From NCBI GenBank assembly GCA_043228905.1, contig JBHGNT010000017.1, positions 8,556,001-8,620,000 of the forward strand: a stretch of DNA of 64,000 bases, in the 5' to 3' direction. Under the pieces are notes generated by a model that had not been told where the DNA came from, did no database searches, and saw nothing but the letters and a program-made list of their open reading frames with translations. The first letter of the stretch is position 1. Each line of letters begins with the position of its first letter. Source of the DNA: Azolla caroliniana (Eukaryota > Polypodiophyta). The translations under genes were made by a program, and so were the position numbers. Of this stretch, positions 21,246 to 32,785 are shown piece after piece.

Positions 21246-22586
21246 ATGGGCCCCTTCACGATGCTCCGAGGCAATTTGTACCGTCGGGGTAACGACGATC
21301 TACTTTGGAGGTGTATAACAGACCATGACGTCGTCACCACCCTCGAACAAGCTCATTGCGGGAGTGGAAGTGGTCATTTCAATCACGAGACCACGTCGCG
21401 CAAGATCCTCCAGTCCGGTCTATGGTGGCCAACACTCTTCAAAGACGCATATGCGTATGTATGCCATTGTGACGAGTGCCAATGTTTCAAACACCCGCTA
21501 AAAGCGGATTTTAATACTTTAAACTCGGTGGTGGCATGGCAACCATTCGAGAAATGGGGTATCGACTTTATCGGCCCAATCAGCCCAGCTTCCAACCTCA
21601 ACCGATACATAATAACCGCCACCGACTATGCCACCAAGTGGGTTGAAGCTAAAGCTTGTGTTAACGCCGATGCGCGTAGTACTGTCAAATTCCTATATGA
21701 AAATGTCATTGTACGGTTTGGATGTCCGCTTGAAATCATTAGTGACCGAGGCTCGCATTTCCTGAACGAGGTGGCAGCACATTTACTAGGCGAGTTTATG
21801 GTGACACACCGCAAAAGTTCTCCTTATTACCCTCGATGCAATGGACAAGCAGAAAGCACGAATAAGGTGTCATGTGCAGTGCTCACAAAGATAGTCGCCG
21901 CCTCACGATCTGATTGGAGCACCAAACTCCAAGCAGCATGATGGGCTTTCCGTACTTCCTACAAGGTCGCAACTCGCCACACACCATTCAAACTAGTGTA
22001 TGGGCAAGAGGCAGTATTACCCATCGAGTTCCTTGTCCCCAGCCTCGGGATCGCCGCACAAGAACGATGGGACGGGGACCCCCTCCTGTCACGCCTAGAG
22101 AACCTACAACGACTGACAGAAACCCGCCTTCTCGCATTCCAAGCACTCTTGGCAGAGAAAGCCAATAGAAAGGTGTGGCACGACAATAAAGTCAAGAACA
22201 AAGACCTCGCTGAAGGCGACATGGCCCTCAGATTCTCCTTTTAACGACACAAGAAGAAGCTTAAGTTACGGGGTGAAGGCCCGTATGTGGTTTTGGAGAT
22301 TACCAAGACAGGAGCATGTCGCCTACGCATGATCGAAGGTTTTGAAATCCCTGGGTTCATTAATGGGAGCAAGCTCAAACGTTACTATGGACCCCTCACA
22401 CTCGAGGCTCTACTCACGGCTCGGCAACGAGAGGTAGAGGCAAAACTTAAAGCCTCCGAAGGCCGAATGGCCCGGCTCGAAACCGACCTGCACAATATGC
22501 AAGAGAAATTGAAGCAACAGGGACACGCCCATCCAGTAGCCATGGCTCAGGCGGCCAACTCTAATGACAGAACAATACAACTATGA
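21246..22586 (+). pseudogene. pol: G1 integrase
   Basis: One frame from 21246, interrupted by TGA 21939 and TAA 22242. HHCC zinc domain: AHCGSGSGHF and CHCDECQ. Catalytic core: WGIDFIGPI (Asp), IISDRGSHFLNEV (Asp), RCNGQAESTNK (Glu). Then AFRTSYK and TPFKLVYGQEAVLP, and the C-terminal domain GPYVVLEITKTGACRLRMIEG. Residues after this (22400-22580) form a predicted coiled coil (EVEAKLKASEGRMARLETDL) not usual at this place. Confidence 0.85.
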
Positions 22587-23327
22587 TGCTGCGTCGACGA
22601 CATGCCTTTGACGACGGTAATCGACACAGGAGCATCGCTAACCCTTTTCTGCTTCGAAACATGGAGACGTCTAGGCTGCCCAGACCTCGAAGTGTGCAAC
22701 GACAACTTCCGTGGCTTCGATGCGTCCTCGTCGTGCTGCTTGGGAACTTTCGGGTGTAGCATCAAGACAAAATACAACGCGCACTCAATCCAAGTTCGGG
22801 TACTCCCACCCGGAGTGATGTACACACAATGCCTCCTCAGTTTAGATTGGTGTCGCATAAGCGAATGTCTCCTATCACCTAGCAAACACATCGTCTCTTT
22901 CCAATCAGGAGATGGACTGAAGTCCGAGGACCTCGTCGCAACGACACTCGAATCACATCCCGCTTTCCTCGCTGATCCCCAAAGCGTGGAGTTACCCAAA
23001 CAAGCAACACACCAACACCCACGGGTCATCCATGGCCAACGCGACACTAACATTAGAACACGGACACCCAAACCACGAGAATGGGTGAACATCCACGTAG
23101 TGTTCACTGAAGGCCCACGCTGCGAAGAACGTGCGGTGTGGCGAGTCAGAAAAATACTCACAACCGCACAAGGTTGGCACAATGGCGCCACTAGCTTTTG
23201 GGTTCCGAAACGAAACCGACTCCCCGCTCGCGATCGAAACACCCCTGCATGGGACATCGATGAACCCCAAGGCGCGGAGTCGCCCAACCAAACCGAATGC
23301 CAACACCCACTGGTCACCCAAGACTAG
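22587..23327 (+). pseudogene. G1 retropepsin-like domain displaced downstream of integrase, plus first copy of a duplicated unknown domain
   Basis: Directly after the TGA at 22584 the same frame continues VDDMPLTTVIDTGASLTLFC: DTGAS preceded by hydrophobic residues is the retropepsin active-site motif. About 80 residues later CLLSLDWCRISECLLSP could be the second protease motif region. In gypsy elements the protease normally lies between gag and RT, where none was found here. From ~23068 a ~75-residue unit begins (TPKPREWVNIHVVF, CEERAVWRVRKILTTAQGWH, GATSFWVPKR) that is repeated in the next entry. The frame ends at TAG 23325. Confidence 0.65.
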
Positions 23328-23549
23328 CGCGACGCTAACGTCAGAACACAGACACCCAAACCACGGGAATGGGTGAATGTTCACGTTGTTTTTGCGAACG
23401 GACAACGTTGTGGAGAATCTGCCATTTGGCGAGTCAAAAAGACACTCACAACCGCACAAGGTTGGCACAAAGGTGCCACTAGCTTCTGGGTCCCAAAACG
23501 AAGCCAACTCCCCAGGCACGATCATACCACGCCTGTAGGGGACACCTGA
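23328..23549 (+). pseudogene. G1 second copy of the duplicated unknown domain
   Basis: Same frame as the preceding entry after TAG 23325. It repeats TPKPREWVNVHVVF, CGESAIWRVKKTLTTAQGWH and GATSFWVPKR with about 80 percent identity. The unit is Trp-rich and I recognise no family. It ends at TGA 23547-23549, which may be the true end of the pol frame. Confidence 0.6.
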
Positions 23550-24227
23550 AAATCATACACATAAGTCTGGTATCCTACCCAGGCTAAAGCCACAGGAATC
23601 GACAAGCCTAAACAACTGAGAGACTGAACACCCCATAGAAAGGTTTCACAAATCCTCCCCATCCCCTTAACAAACATGCCGCAAGTTTGGATCCTTAAAA
23701 GTCACGGATCCGGAACCTCACACGATACCCGAATGACACTCCCTCCACATTTGCACCCTCAAGGTTTCTCAAAAGCTCTTAATTTATCCCATCCCCTACC
23801 ACGTTCCCCGTAGACCCCCGTTCAAACCTCCCGCCCGTATGCCAACCTAGCCACCCCGCAGTTTCTTAGTCATCATCGGTATCCGAATCTTTTCCATCGA
23901 TTCCCCCTTGCCTTCCGACCTCGCGTCCCCGTCGGTTGTCCCTCGTTGCCGTGGTTTATGTTTTATTTTTTTATTTTTTTTATTTTTTTATTTTTTATGA
24001 TCTTTATTATTATTTTATTGATTTAATTTATTTTTAATGACTATTATTTTCAATTTTATTTGTATTCATTGGTTTATTTTTATTTTTTAATTTTATGATT
24101 TTTATTATTTTATTTTCTATAACGATTATTATTATTATTATTATTATTTATTTTATTTTATTATTTTATTTTATTTTATTTATTTATTTATTTTGTTGTT
24201 TTCTTATTTCTTATTTCTTCTTCTTCT
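23550..24227 (+). other. G1 non-coding stretch and AT-rich low-complexity tract
   Basis: 23550-23955 has no supported ORF and no recognised element. 23957-24215 is a T/A-rich tract made of TTTATT-, ATTATT- and TTTTATTT-like runs. It separates the pol region from the proline-rich and coiled-coil frames downstream. Confidence 0.6.
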
Positions 24228-25022
24228 TTGCTCTACCCCCCCTTCCTCCTGTTTTTAGCACTCCTCCTTCTGCTTGTCCCCTTCCTTCTCGCTACCCGCT
24301 CTACAAAACTCTTCCCCCTCTCCCCCCTTACACTATTCCTCCCCTCCTCCCCCCTCTCTCTCTGTTCGGCGCCCGTGGATTTCTCCCACCCTCAGCGTTC
24401 CTGCCCCTACTCCACCGGTCCCCTCCCCCAATCGCCGCCCCGTCTCCTCCACACCCTACTTTCCCATGCCTCAGGTAGGCCCTTCCCCCCCCCCCCCTGT
24501 CGTTTCGCCACACCGCACTGCCCTCCTCTTGTTCGCCATACCTACACTTCGTTCCTCTGCGGAGGTCATGGCCGCCGCCACGACGCTGCCCCCCTCCTCC
24601 TGTCATCGGCACATTATGGGCCACCCAGCCACGACTTGTTATGCTTCCCCGGTGGCGGCCATAGCCGCCGCCCCTCCTCGTGGCACTGCTCGTTCACGAT
24701 GCCACACCGTCCCAGTATTTTTGGTTCCCCCCCCCCCGAGGCGGCCATGACAGCTGCCTCGTCGTTTTCACCCTCCCCACGTCGTTGGCCATTTACAGAC
24801 CACTACGCCTCATGGTTCGAGGGGCCCAACCCCTCGAACTACCCGTTGTTCGAGGAGTCCAACCCCTCGAACCACACCGAGTCCAACTCCTCGAACCACG
24901 CGTTGTTCGAGGAGCCCAACCCCTCGAACGACCCGTTGTTTAAGGAGTCCAACCCCTTGAACCACACCCAGTCCAACTCCTCGAACCACACGTTCGAGGA
25001 GTCCAACTCCTCGAACACGTAA
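24228..25022 (+). other. Low-complexity open frame, Pro/Leu/Ser-rich, ending in FEESNPSNH repeats
   Basis: The frame is open for 264 codons but composition-driven (C- and T-rich runs, several C homopolymers). Two overlapping frames are also open, typical of biased base content rather than coding. The last ~70 residues read the palindromic minisatellite as FEESNPSNH-like units. I do not claim a protein. Confidence 0.4.
24815..25020. repeat. Palindromic minisatellite (TTCGAGGAGTCCAACCCCTCGAA units)
   Basis: About seven units of 25-30 bp. Several are near-perfect inverted repeats in which TTCGAGGAG or TTCGAGGGG pairs with CTCCTCGAA or CCCCTCGAA across a short loop (for example at 24817, 24848, 24905 and 24993). 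Each could form a small hairpin in DNA or RNA. Confidence 0.85.
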
Positions 25023-25150
25023 CTCTTAGTTGTTGAGTTACTACGTAGTTAGGACTCCACGTCCCGCTCCGTCACAGGAAATCTATTGAAACTACCCGAA
25101 CTTGTTGATTCGTCACCACATTTAACTATACTAATAATTTTCCTCGCAAG

Positions 25151-28006
25151 TTGCAAATGATGACGTCTCCCCAATTCATCAAACTCCTCCACGCATACTA
25201 CCCCGACGTAGGGTGCGGTTCCTTAGTCATTCCAGCGGTGTTCAACAATACCCGATGTATTTACCGGGTCCCCACGGCCGCCACGCAGCTCAAGTACCTC
25301 GAACTCGACGTGTTCGCCACCCTCTCACGACTTGGCCTCAAGTTCTTCCTTGGGATCGGGCCGTGGGGCGTCCTACCCAAACTGGTCAACCGTTTCCTCA
25401 TCGGGTACAACCCCGATACGGGCCACGTCGATATGTAGCCTTTCGCAGACTCCCCCCTCGTTGCATTCTAGTTCACCGCGGCCGACGTTTGTGCTACGCT
25501 GCATTTACCACTCGAGGGCGCCCCCTTCTGCACCATGAGGACCCCCGGGGTTGTCCCTGGCATCATCCCTGCCGCCTACGCCGAATATTCTGGACGTGAT
25601 GGTTGGCGTTACACCGAAATCCCTCTCCATCTCCACGCCTGTTGTAGCGCAATTGCCCAAATCGGCGACACTGCATCTACCGATGCCACCGCTCCTATCA
25701 CCGGCGAGTACCTCAAGTGGGCACATGATCCGCAACCGGTCCAGTGGGTTCACGAGCCTGTCTGCCGGGTCCGAGAATGGCACACACGGCCCAAATCGAC
25801 TGTCAATTTCGCGTGGTTCCTCACCCGCTACTTGTGCGCAAAGTTCAGCATCGGACCCCCCGCCCCTCCCTTCATACGCTGCCAAGAACGCTTCCGCAAG
25901 ATCGTTGTTCCAGGCCAACTCGAGCGCCTTCGCCTCCCCAAATGCGACTTTTTATGACAGGTACACCAAGGCGAACAGGCACGGCCACCGGTGCACAAAC
26001 AACCCCCGATCACCCACGTGTCAGCCGAAGCTAACCTCGACACACCTGAGGATATCACAAATCGTGTCAAGGAATTCCAGACACACAAGTTCACCCCCAC
26101 CGAAATCCAAGCCTTGTCCACCACCTTCCACTATGTGTCACATCAGAACACAATCACGACTCCGCGTTCCCGCAGCTGCACCACTAAGTCAATCTTGCGC
26201 GACCAACGGAACCCACCAACCCCGCCTCAACCCACCTCGCCAACCCCTCTACCCCACGAATCCTCTCCCCCCGCCCCGGCCACAACTACCCCGCCTTTCT
26301 CGTCCACCACCACCGACGACACCCCGCAACCCCGACCCCATAAACTCGCCCGCCACACCGCTCCCGACACTGAAACCCTCGACCGGCCCTCGCCCGCAAC
26401 CCCGGCAGTTCCCCTCCAACCCACCATCGCCCCCGCCCAGATGGACACCCCGCCACCGCCACCGCCACCCCCACTCCCCACTCCCGACCTCTGTGCCCTG
26501 CTCGACCTCACTCACTGCAGTTACTACTCACCCTACCCTCTCCCTCGCCGTCCCCCCCAAACCCTTAACCGACATGGTGACCGACCTCCTCAAGATGACT
26601 GCCGTCGTGAACCGTCGCCTACTTCAAGTTCATGCACAGGCCCAACAGACCGCCATCGACCAACACGAGACCTCTACACGGAACAAGATCTTGGCCGCCG
26701 AGGTACGGAGCGCCCTCCATACCAATGTGTGCCAAGCGGCCGCCCACGACCTCCTCAAGCAAGAACTCCTGACAACGCAAACCCGACACCAACAACTCGC
26801 TGACGAATTCCAACAAGCTCGAACAACCTCGCACCACGACCAGGAACGCGCAACGCAAACACATGTTGAACTTTCGCCCGAGTACGTCCGCCTCACCACC
26901 CAACACTAACTGACCGAGGCCCGCCTCGCAGCCGAGACGGCTGATCTCTCCGAACGATCTGAGGCCCTGGTCGCCGCCATGGCCACCACTCACCAACTCA
27001 TGAGCGAGATCACCACCCTCAAGGCTGAACGAGACGCCATGGTCCACCAAGTTGAAGTCGCCAATGAACGGAACCGATGTCTCCTCATCAAACACCGCCG
27101 CCAATGCGCCGACCTCGAAAAGGACATCCTCCAACTCCACACGTCCAAAGCCGCCCTTGAACACACCCTCACCCCCGACATGACGGACCCCTCCACCGTT
27201 CAGACCCCTCTCCTTCCCCCAACTGGCTCTCCGATTATGATCCATGCACTCTCTGTGTACGTGACCTCGACCTCCCTGCTCTCCGAACTTTTCACTGCAC
27301 CACGCACACCACGCACCCTCCTCATCCAAGCAACGTGCGTCCTTTGGTCGTTAGCCGCCACGCATCGCGTATTCTTTGACGACACCACACCCCCAGACCG
27401 GCAGACCTTCATCCGAGTACTCCCCGAAGACAACCACGCCCTTGCCCTCTTCATGTTGTACCAGGAAGCCACCGAAGAACCTGCTCCCCCATCCAACGAC
27501 CTCTTCCCCCAACACCTCCCCATTTTGTTCCTCGAAGGTATGGCCTACCTTCACACCACCCTCACCCCCGACTTAGACATCTCCGACCTGATCTATTTCA
27601 CCTACCCTTCTGATGTCACGATGCAAGTCACCGAAGACCAGCTAGCTCACCTCTTCGCAACACTGGTGCACTTACACCAAATCACCGACACCCTCACCTG
27701 CACCCTGTTGGAAAACACAACGACCTCCGTACCCCCTTTCGGTTTCCTTTGGCTAATACGCGCTTGGCAAACCGCCTAGGATGTCGGGGTTCGTACTCAC
27801 ATATTCAGCATCGAATATGGCACGTTCAATTGGCCCACCGACCTCGAGGCCGACGACATACCACAATTAGCCCTATACCTCGACATCTCTCGCGAGTATC
27901 AACTCATGACGTTCGATGAGGCTCGTGCTCATGCCCTCCTACCCCCGCACCCCCCTTCTCCTCCCCCGGCGATTGACCTAGAGTGGGACACCGACTCACT
28001 TGATTA
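25151..28006 (+). pseudogene. G1 accessory ORF, unrecognised, with Pro-rich linker and coiled coil
   Basis: A long coding region in env-like position. Frame 2 runs from ATG 25157 (or 25151) to about 26530 with stops at TAG 25436, TAG 25469 and TGA 25955; frame 3 then carries it to TAA 28004 with stops at 26907 and 27777. The N-terminal ~250 residues look globular (YYPDVGCGSLVIPAVFNN, FTAADVCATLHLPLEGAPF, TVNFAWFLTRYLCAKFSIG). A Pro/Thr-rich linker follows (about 26170-26500), then ~170 residues of coiled coil (LAAEVRSALHTNVCQAAAHD, MATTHQLMSEITTLKAERDA) and a C-terminal domain with FHLP-like hydrophobic segments. No transmembrane env signature is evident. I do not recognise the family. Confidence 0.5.
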
Positions 28007-28009
28007 ACA

Positions 28010-28014
28010 CCATC
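28010..28014. other. Target-site duplication of G1, right copy (CCATC)
   Basis: Pairs with 8723-8727. The array resumes directly with TTAAGTAGTGG. Confidence 0.85.
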
Positions 28015-28680
28015 TTAAGTAGTGGCGATTATCCTAACTGTTGGACTACAAGTGGGATGTGAACCTACTTCTATGGGAATTTTATCCCAAACAAAAAATA
28101 TACAAGATAAAATTATTATTGAGTACTTGCATATCAATGTGAGTCCTTAACCTTTACCAATTGTTCACTGAGTGAACGAATAGTGAGCTTTACTTTCTTC
28201 TAGCATACAAATGAACTACTTTGTTCTCGTGTTCTTACAATCTCGTTATGAAACATGTCCAACAACGTCATATTCTCGAATTGAATCGTATAGATTTTGA
28301 TTGTCCAATTGAAGTACTGCTCTAAAGCACATAGCGTGCGCTTGCGGAATGTCGAAACCTAGTCTATTTCTTTCCAGAAAAAATATCCTAATTGTAGGCC
28401 TACAGGTGGACAGATATCTCATATGAACCCGAGCCCTTAATCTTTACCATTTTTAATGTGAGTGAGGAAAAGGTGAACAAAAGGTGACCCTAACGTCCTT
28501 ATAAGATAGAAACGAAACTAGTTTAGAGATACGATTGTTTGACGTAAGATTTATCGGAATGCAATTTGTTGGAGAAGTTTTACCCTCCGCTAATGAAAGT
28601 CTCGACCAACATGACTTTGTCAAAGGGAATTGTAAAGTTTTCACTTTTCCACCTTCGGTAGTGGTGTAAATGACATAGTG

Positions 28681-28752
28681 TGCGCTTGTTGAGAGTTGAA
28701 CTTGGGTCTATTGCTTGGAAGGCATTTATCCTAACCGTTGGACTACAAGCGC
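28681..28752 (-). pseudogene. tRNA-Gly(TCC)-like, lineage A, damaged T-arm
   Basis: The acceptor stem pairs perfectly and the anticodon is TCC, but the T-stem (CCAAG/CTCAA) keeps only two pairs and the anticodon stem has an A-A mismatch. Confidence 0.7.
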
Positions 28753-29345
28753 AATGTGAACCTACTTCCAAGGGAATTTTATCCCAAACAAAAAATATAC
28801 AAGTTGCATATCAATGTGAGTCCTTAACCTTTACCAATTATTACTTGAGCTAGCAAATAGTGAGCCTTACTTTCTTCTAACAAGTCCACAAGAACGGCTT
28901 GTTTAGGCTAATTTGTTCCCGTGTTCTTACAATCTAGTTATGAAACTCGTCCAACAACGTCATATTCTCGAATAAAATTAAATAGATTTTCTTTATCCAA
29001 TTGAAGTACTGCTTTCAAGCACATAGCGTGTGCTTGCGAAATGTTGAAATGTGGTCTATTGCTTCCAAGAAAAATATCCTAATTGTAGGTCTAGCTCATA
29101 TCAGCCTGAGTCCTTAATCCTTACCATTTTTTATGTGAGCGAGCAAAAGGTGCCCCTAACATTCTTATAAGATAGAAACGAGGCTAGTTTAGAGAAATGA
29201 TTGTTTGACGAAAGATTTATAGGAATTCAATTTGTTGGAGAGTTTTTACACTCCACTAATGAAACTCTCGAACAACATGACTTTGTCAAAGGGAATTGTA
29301 AAGTTTTCACTTTTCTATCTTAGTAGTGGTGTAGAAAACATGGGG

Positions 29346-29417
29346 TGTGCTTGCTGAGAGTTGAACTCGGGTTTATTGCTGGGAAGGCGATTATCCTAAC
29401 CGTTTGACTACATGCGC
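29346..29417 (-). pseudogene. tRNA-Gly(TCC)-like, lineage A, degenerate
   Basis: TCC anticodon kept, base after the anticodon changed from A to C, and acceptor and T-stem substitutions present. Confidence 0.65.
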
Positions 29418-30644
29418 AATTTTAACCTCTTCAAAAAGAATTTTATCACAAAGAAACAATATACAAGATAAAATTATTGTTGAGTAGTTGCATATCAATG
29501 TGACTCCTTAACCTTTACCAATTGTTACCTCAGCGACCGAATAGTGAGCCTTACTTTCTTTTAGCATACGAATGAAAAAGTCCACAAAACAACTTGTTTG
29601 AACTACTTTGTTCCCGTGTTCTTACAATCTCGTTATGTAACTCGTCCAACAACGTCATATTCTCGAATTGAATCGTATAGATTTTGATTGTCCAATTGAA
29701 GTACTGCTCTAAAGCACATAGCGTGCATTTGCGGAATGTCGAAGCCTGGTCTATTGCTTTCCAGAAGAATATCCTAACGTTCTTATAAGATAGAAATGAA
29801 ACTAATTTAGAGAAACGATTGTTTGACGAAAGATTTATAGGAATGCAATTTGTTGGAGAATTTTACCCTCCACTAATAAAAGTCTCGAACAACATGACTT
29901 TGTCAAATGGAATTGTAAAGTTTTCACTTTCCATCTTAAGTAGTGGTGATTATCCTAACTGTTTGAGTACAAGCTCAATGTGAACCTACTTCCAAGGGAA
30001 TTTTATCTCAAACAAAAAATATACAAGATAAAATTATTATTGAGTACTTGCATATCTATGTGACTCCTTAACCTTTACCAATTATTACCTGAGCGAACGA
30101 ATAGTGAGCCATACTTTCTTCTAGCATACAATTGAAACAAGTCCACAAAACTAGCTTGTTTGAACTACTTTGTTCCCGTGTTCTTACAATCTCGTTATGA
30201 AACGTGTTCTTACAATCCCGTGTTCTTACAACGTCATATTCTCGAATTGAATCGTATAGATTTTGATTCTCCAATTGAAGTACTGCTCTAAAGCACATAG
30301 CGTGTGTTTGCGGAATGTCGAAGCCTGGTTTATTGCTTTCCAAAAAAATATCCCAACTGTAGGGCTACACGTGCACAGATATCTCATATGAACCGGAGTC
30401 CTTAATCTTTACCATTTTTTATGTGAGTGAGTAAAAGGTGAGCAAAAGGTGACCCTAACGTTCTTATAAAATAGAAACGAAACTAGTTGAGCGATACGAC
30501 TATTTGACGTAATTTTCATAGGAATGCAATTTGTTGGAGAATTTTTACCCTCCGCTAATGACAGTCTCGACCAATGTGACTTTGTCAAAGGGATTGTAAA
30601 GTTTTCACTTTAACATTGTTGGTAGTGGTGTAAATAACATGGTG

Positions 30645-30716
30645 TGCGCTTGCCGAGAGTTGAACTCGGGTCTATTGCTTGGAAGGCGATTATCCTAACT
30701 GTTGGACTACAAGCAC
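30645..30716 (-). tRNA. tRNA-Gly (anticodon TCC), lineage A
   Basis: The best-preserved copy in the right array. Acceptor GTGCTTG/CAAGCGC pairs with one G-U; the T-arm CCGAG-TTCAACT-CTCGG is intact; anticodon TCC. One D-loop G is A (CAACAG). The same C-A mismatch as at 6657 is in the anticodon stem. Confidence 0.72.
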
Positions 30717-31340
30717 AATGTGAACCTACTTCCAAGGGAATTTTATCCCAGACAAAAAATATACAAGATAAAATTATTATTGAGTAGTTGCATATCAATG
30801 TGAGTTCTTAAGCTTTACCAATTATTACTTGAGCTAACAATTAGTGAGCCTTACTTTCTTCTAACAAGTCCAAAAGAACGGCTTGTTTGAGCTAATTTGT
30901 TCCCGTGTTCTTATAATCTAGTTATGAAACTCGTCCAGGAACATCATATTCTCGAATAAAATCGAATAGATTTTCTTTATCCAATTGAAGTACTGCACTA
31001 AAGCACATAGCGTACGCTTGCGGAATGTTGAAGCGTGGTTTATTGGTTTCAAGAAAAATATCCTAATTGTAGGGCTGCAAGCGCATATATATCTCATATC
31101 AACCTGAGTCCTTAATCATTACCATTTTTTATGTGAGCGAGCAAAAGGTGACCCTAACATTCTTATAAGATAGAAAAGACGCTAGTTTAGAGAAACGATT
31201 GTTTGACGAAAGATTTATAGGAATTCCATTATTTGACGAAAGATTTATAGAGAAACGATGCTCGAACAACCTGACTTTGTCAAAGGGAATTGTAAGGTTT
31301 TCGTGTTTCCATCTTAAGTAGTGTTGTAAATAACATGGTG

Positions 31341-31412
31341 TGCGCTTGTCGAGAGTTGAACTCGGCTCTATTGCTTCGATGGTGATTATTCTAACCGTTG
31401 GACTATAAGCGC
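31341..31412 (-). pseudogene. tRNA-Gly-derived copy with TCG anticodon, position 33 mutated
   Basis: The anticodon loop reads CATCGAA: the invariant T33 is A and the triplet is TCG (an Arg anticodon). The last acceptor pair and the outer T-stem pair are broken. Confidence 0.65.
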
Positions 31413-32066
31413 CATTTGAACCTACTTCGAACGGAATTTTGTCACAAAGAAATAGTATAAAAGATAAAATTATTGTTAAGTAGTTGCATCTCAATTTGAG
31501 TCCTTAACCTTTACCAATTGTTACCGAAGCAAACGAATAGTGAATCTTACTTTCCTCTAGCATAGAAATGAAACAAGTTCACAAAAACAGCTTGTTTGAG
31601 CTAAATATCATATTAATTCAATTTGTCCTCGTGTTCTTACAATCTAGTTATTCAAGTCATCCTGCAATATCATATTCTTGAATCGAATCGAATAGGTTTT
31701 GTTTATCCAACTGAAGTACCGCTCTAAAGCACATAGCGTGCGCTTGCGCATTGTTGAAATCTGGTCTATTGCTTTCAAGAAAAATATCCTAACTGTAGGG
31801 CTACAAGCGCACATATATCTCATATCAACCTAAGTCCTTAATCATTACCATTTTTTATGTTAGCGAGCAAAAGATGACCCTAACAGTCTTATTAGACAAA
31901 AGCGAAGCTAGTTTAGAGAAACGATTGTTTGACGAAAGATTTATAGGAGTTCCATTGTTTGACAAAAGATTTATATAGAAATGATGCTCGAACAACCTGA
32001 CTTTGTCAAAGGGAATTGTAAGGTTTTCGTGTTTCCATCCTAAGTAGTGTTGTAAATAACATGGTG

Positions 32067-32138
32067 TGCGCTTGCCGAGAGTTGAACTCGGGCCTTTTGC
32101 TTCGAAGGTGATTATCCTAACCGTTGGACTACAAGCGC
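32067..32138 (-). pseudogene. tRNA-Gly-derived copy with TCG (Arg) anticodon
   Basis: Acceptor, D-arm and T-arm are identical to the best Gly copies, but the anticodon loop reads CTTCGAA, giving TCG. The anticodon stem keeps only two of five pairs, so a working suppressor-like tRNA is unlikely. Confidence 0.65.
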
Positions 32139-32785
32139 AATTTGAATGTACTTCGAACGGAATTTTGTCACAAAGAAATAGTATAAAAGATAAAATTATT
32201 GTTGAGTAGTTGCATCTCAATTTGAGTCCTTAACGTTTACCAATTGTTACCTAAGTGAATGAATAGTGAGCCTTACTTTCTTCTAGCATACAAATGAAAC
32301 AAGTTCACAAAAACAGCTTGTTTGAGCAAAATATCATATTAATTCAATTTGTCCCCATTTTCTTACAATCTAGTTATTCAAGTCATCCAGCAATGTCATA
32401 TTCTCGAATCGAATCGAATAGGTTTTGTTTATCCAATTGAAGTACCGCTCTAAAACACATAGCGTGCGCTTGCGCAATGTTGAAATGTGGTCTATTCCTT
32501 TCAAGAAAAATATCCTAATTGTAGGGCTACAAGCGCACATATATCTCATATCAGCCTAAGTCCTTAATCATTACCATTTTTTATGTGAGGGAGCCAAAGG
32601 TGACCCTAACAATCTTATTAGATAGAAACAAAGCTAGTTTAGAGAAACGAAAGATTAATAGGAATTCAATTTGTTGGAGAGTTTTTACACTCCGCTAATG
32701 AAACTCTCGAACATCCTGACTTTGTCAAAGGGAATTGTAAGGTTTTTGTGTTTCCATCTTAAGTAGTGGTGTAAAAAAGATGGTG

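Larger units (their letters stand above)
8728..28009 (+). mobile_element. G1: decayed Ty3/gypsy retrotransposon, 19.3 kb with a nested element
   Basis: The insertion starts TGTTAA, ends TTAACA and is framed by 5-bp CCATC duplications, as expected from a retroviral-type integrase. In order it holds a 527-bp LTR, a PBS matching plant tRNA-Asp, a repeat-rich leader, gag, reverse transcriptase, RNase H, integrase, a retropepsin-like domain, a duplicated unknown domain, a palindromic minisatellite and a long unrecognised ORF. A second gypsy element (13191-19875) splits the RT. Removing it, the element would be about 12.6 kb. No 3' LTR resembling the 5' LTR is found next to the right end. Coding frames carry about 15 stop codons and two or three frameshifts, so it is not autonomous. 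Confidence 0.8.

Noticed and set aside
24228-24750. Long overlapping Pro/Ser-rich ORFs
   Set aside because: C/T-rich composition keeps several frames open; no motif and no homologous pattern.
10117-27779. U-to-C RNA editing as an explanation for the stop codons
   Set aside because: Such editing is known from organelles; these are nuclear transposons with frameshifts, and cytosine deamination explains the pattern more simply.
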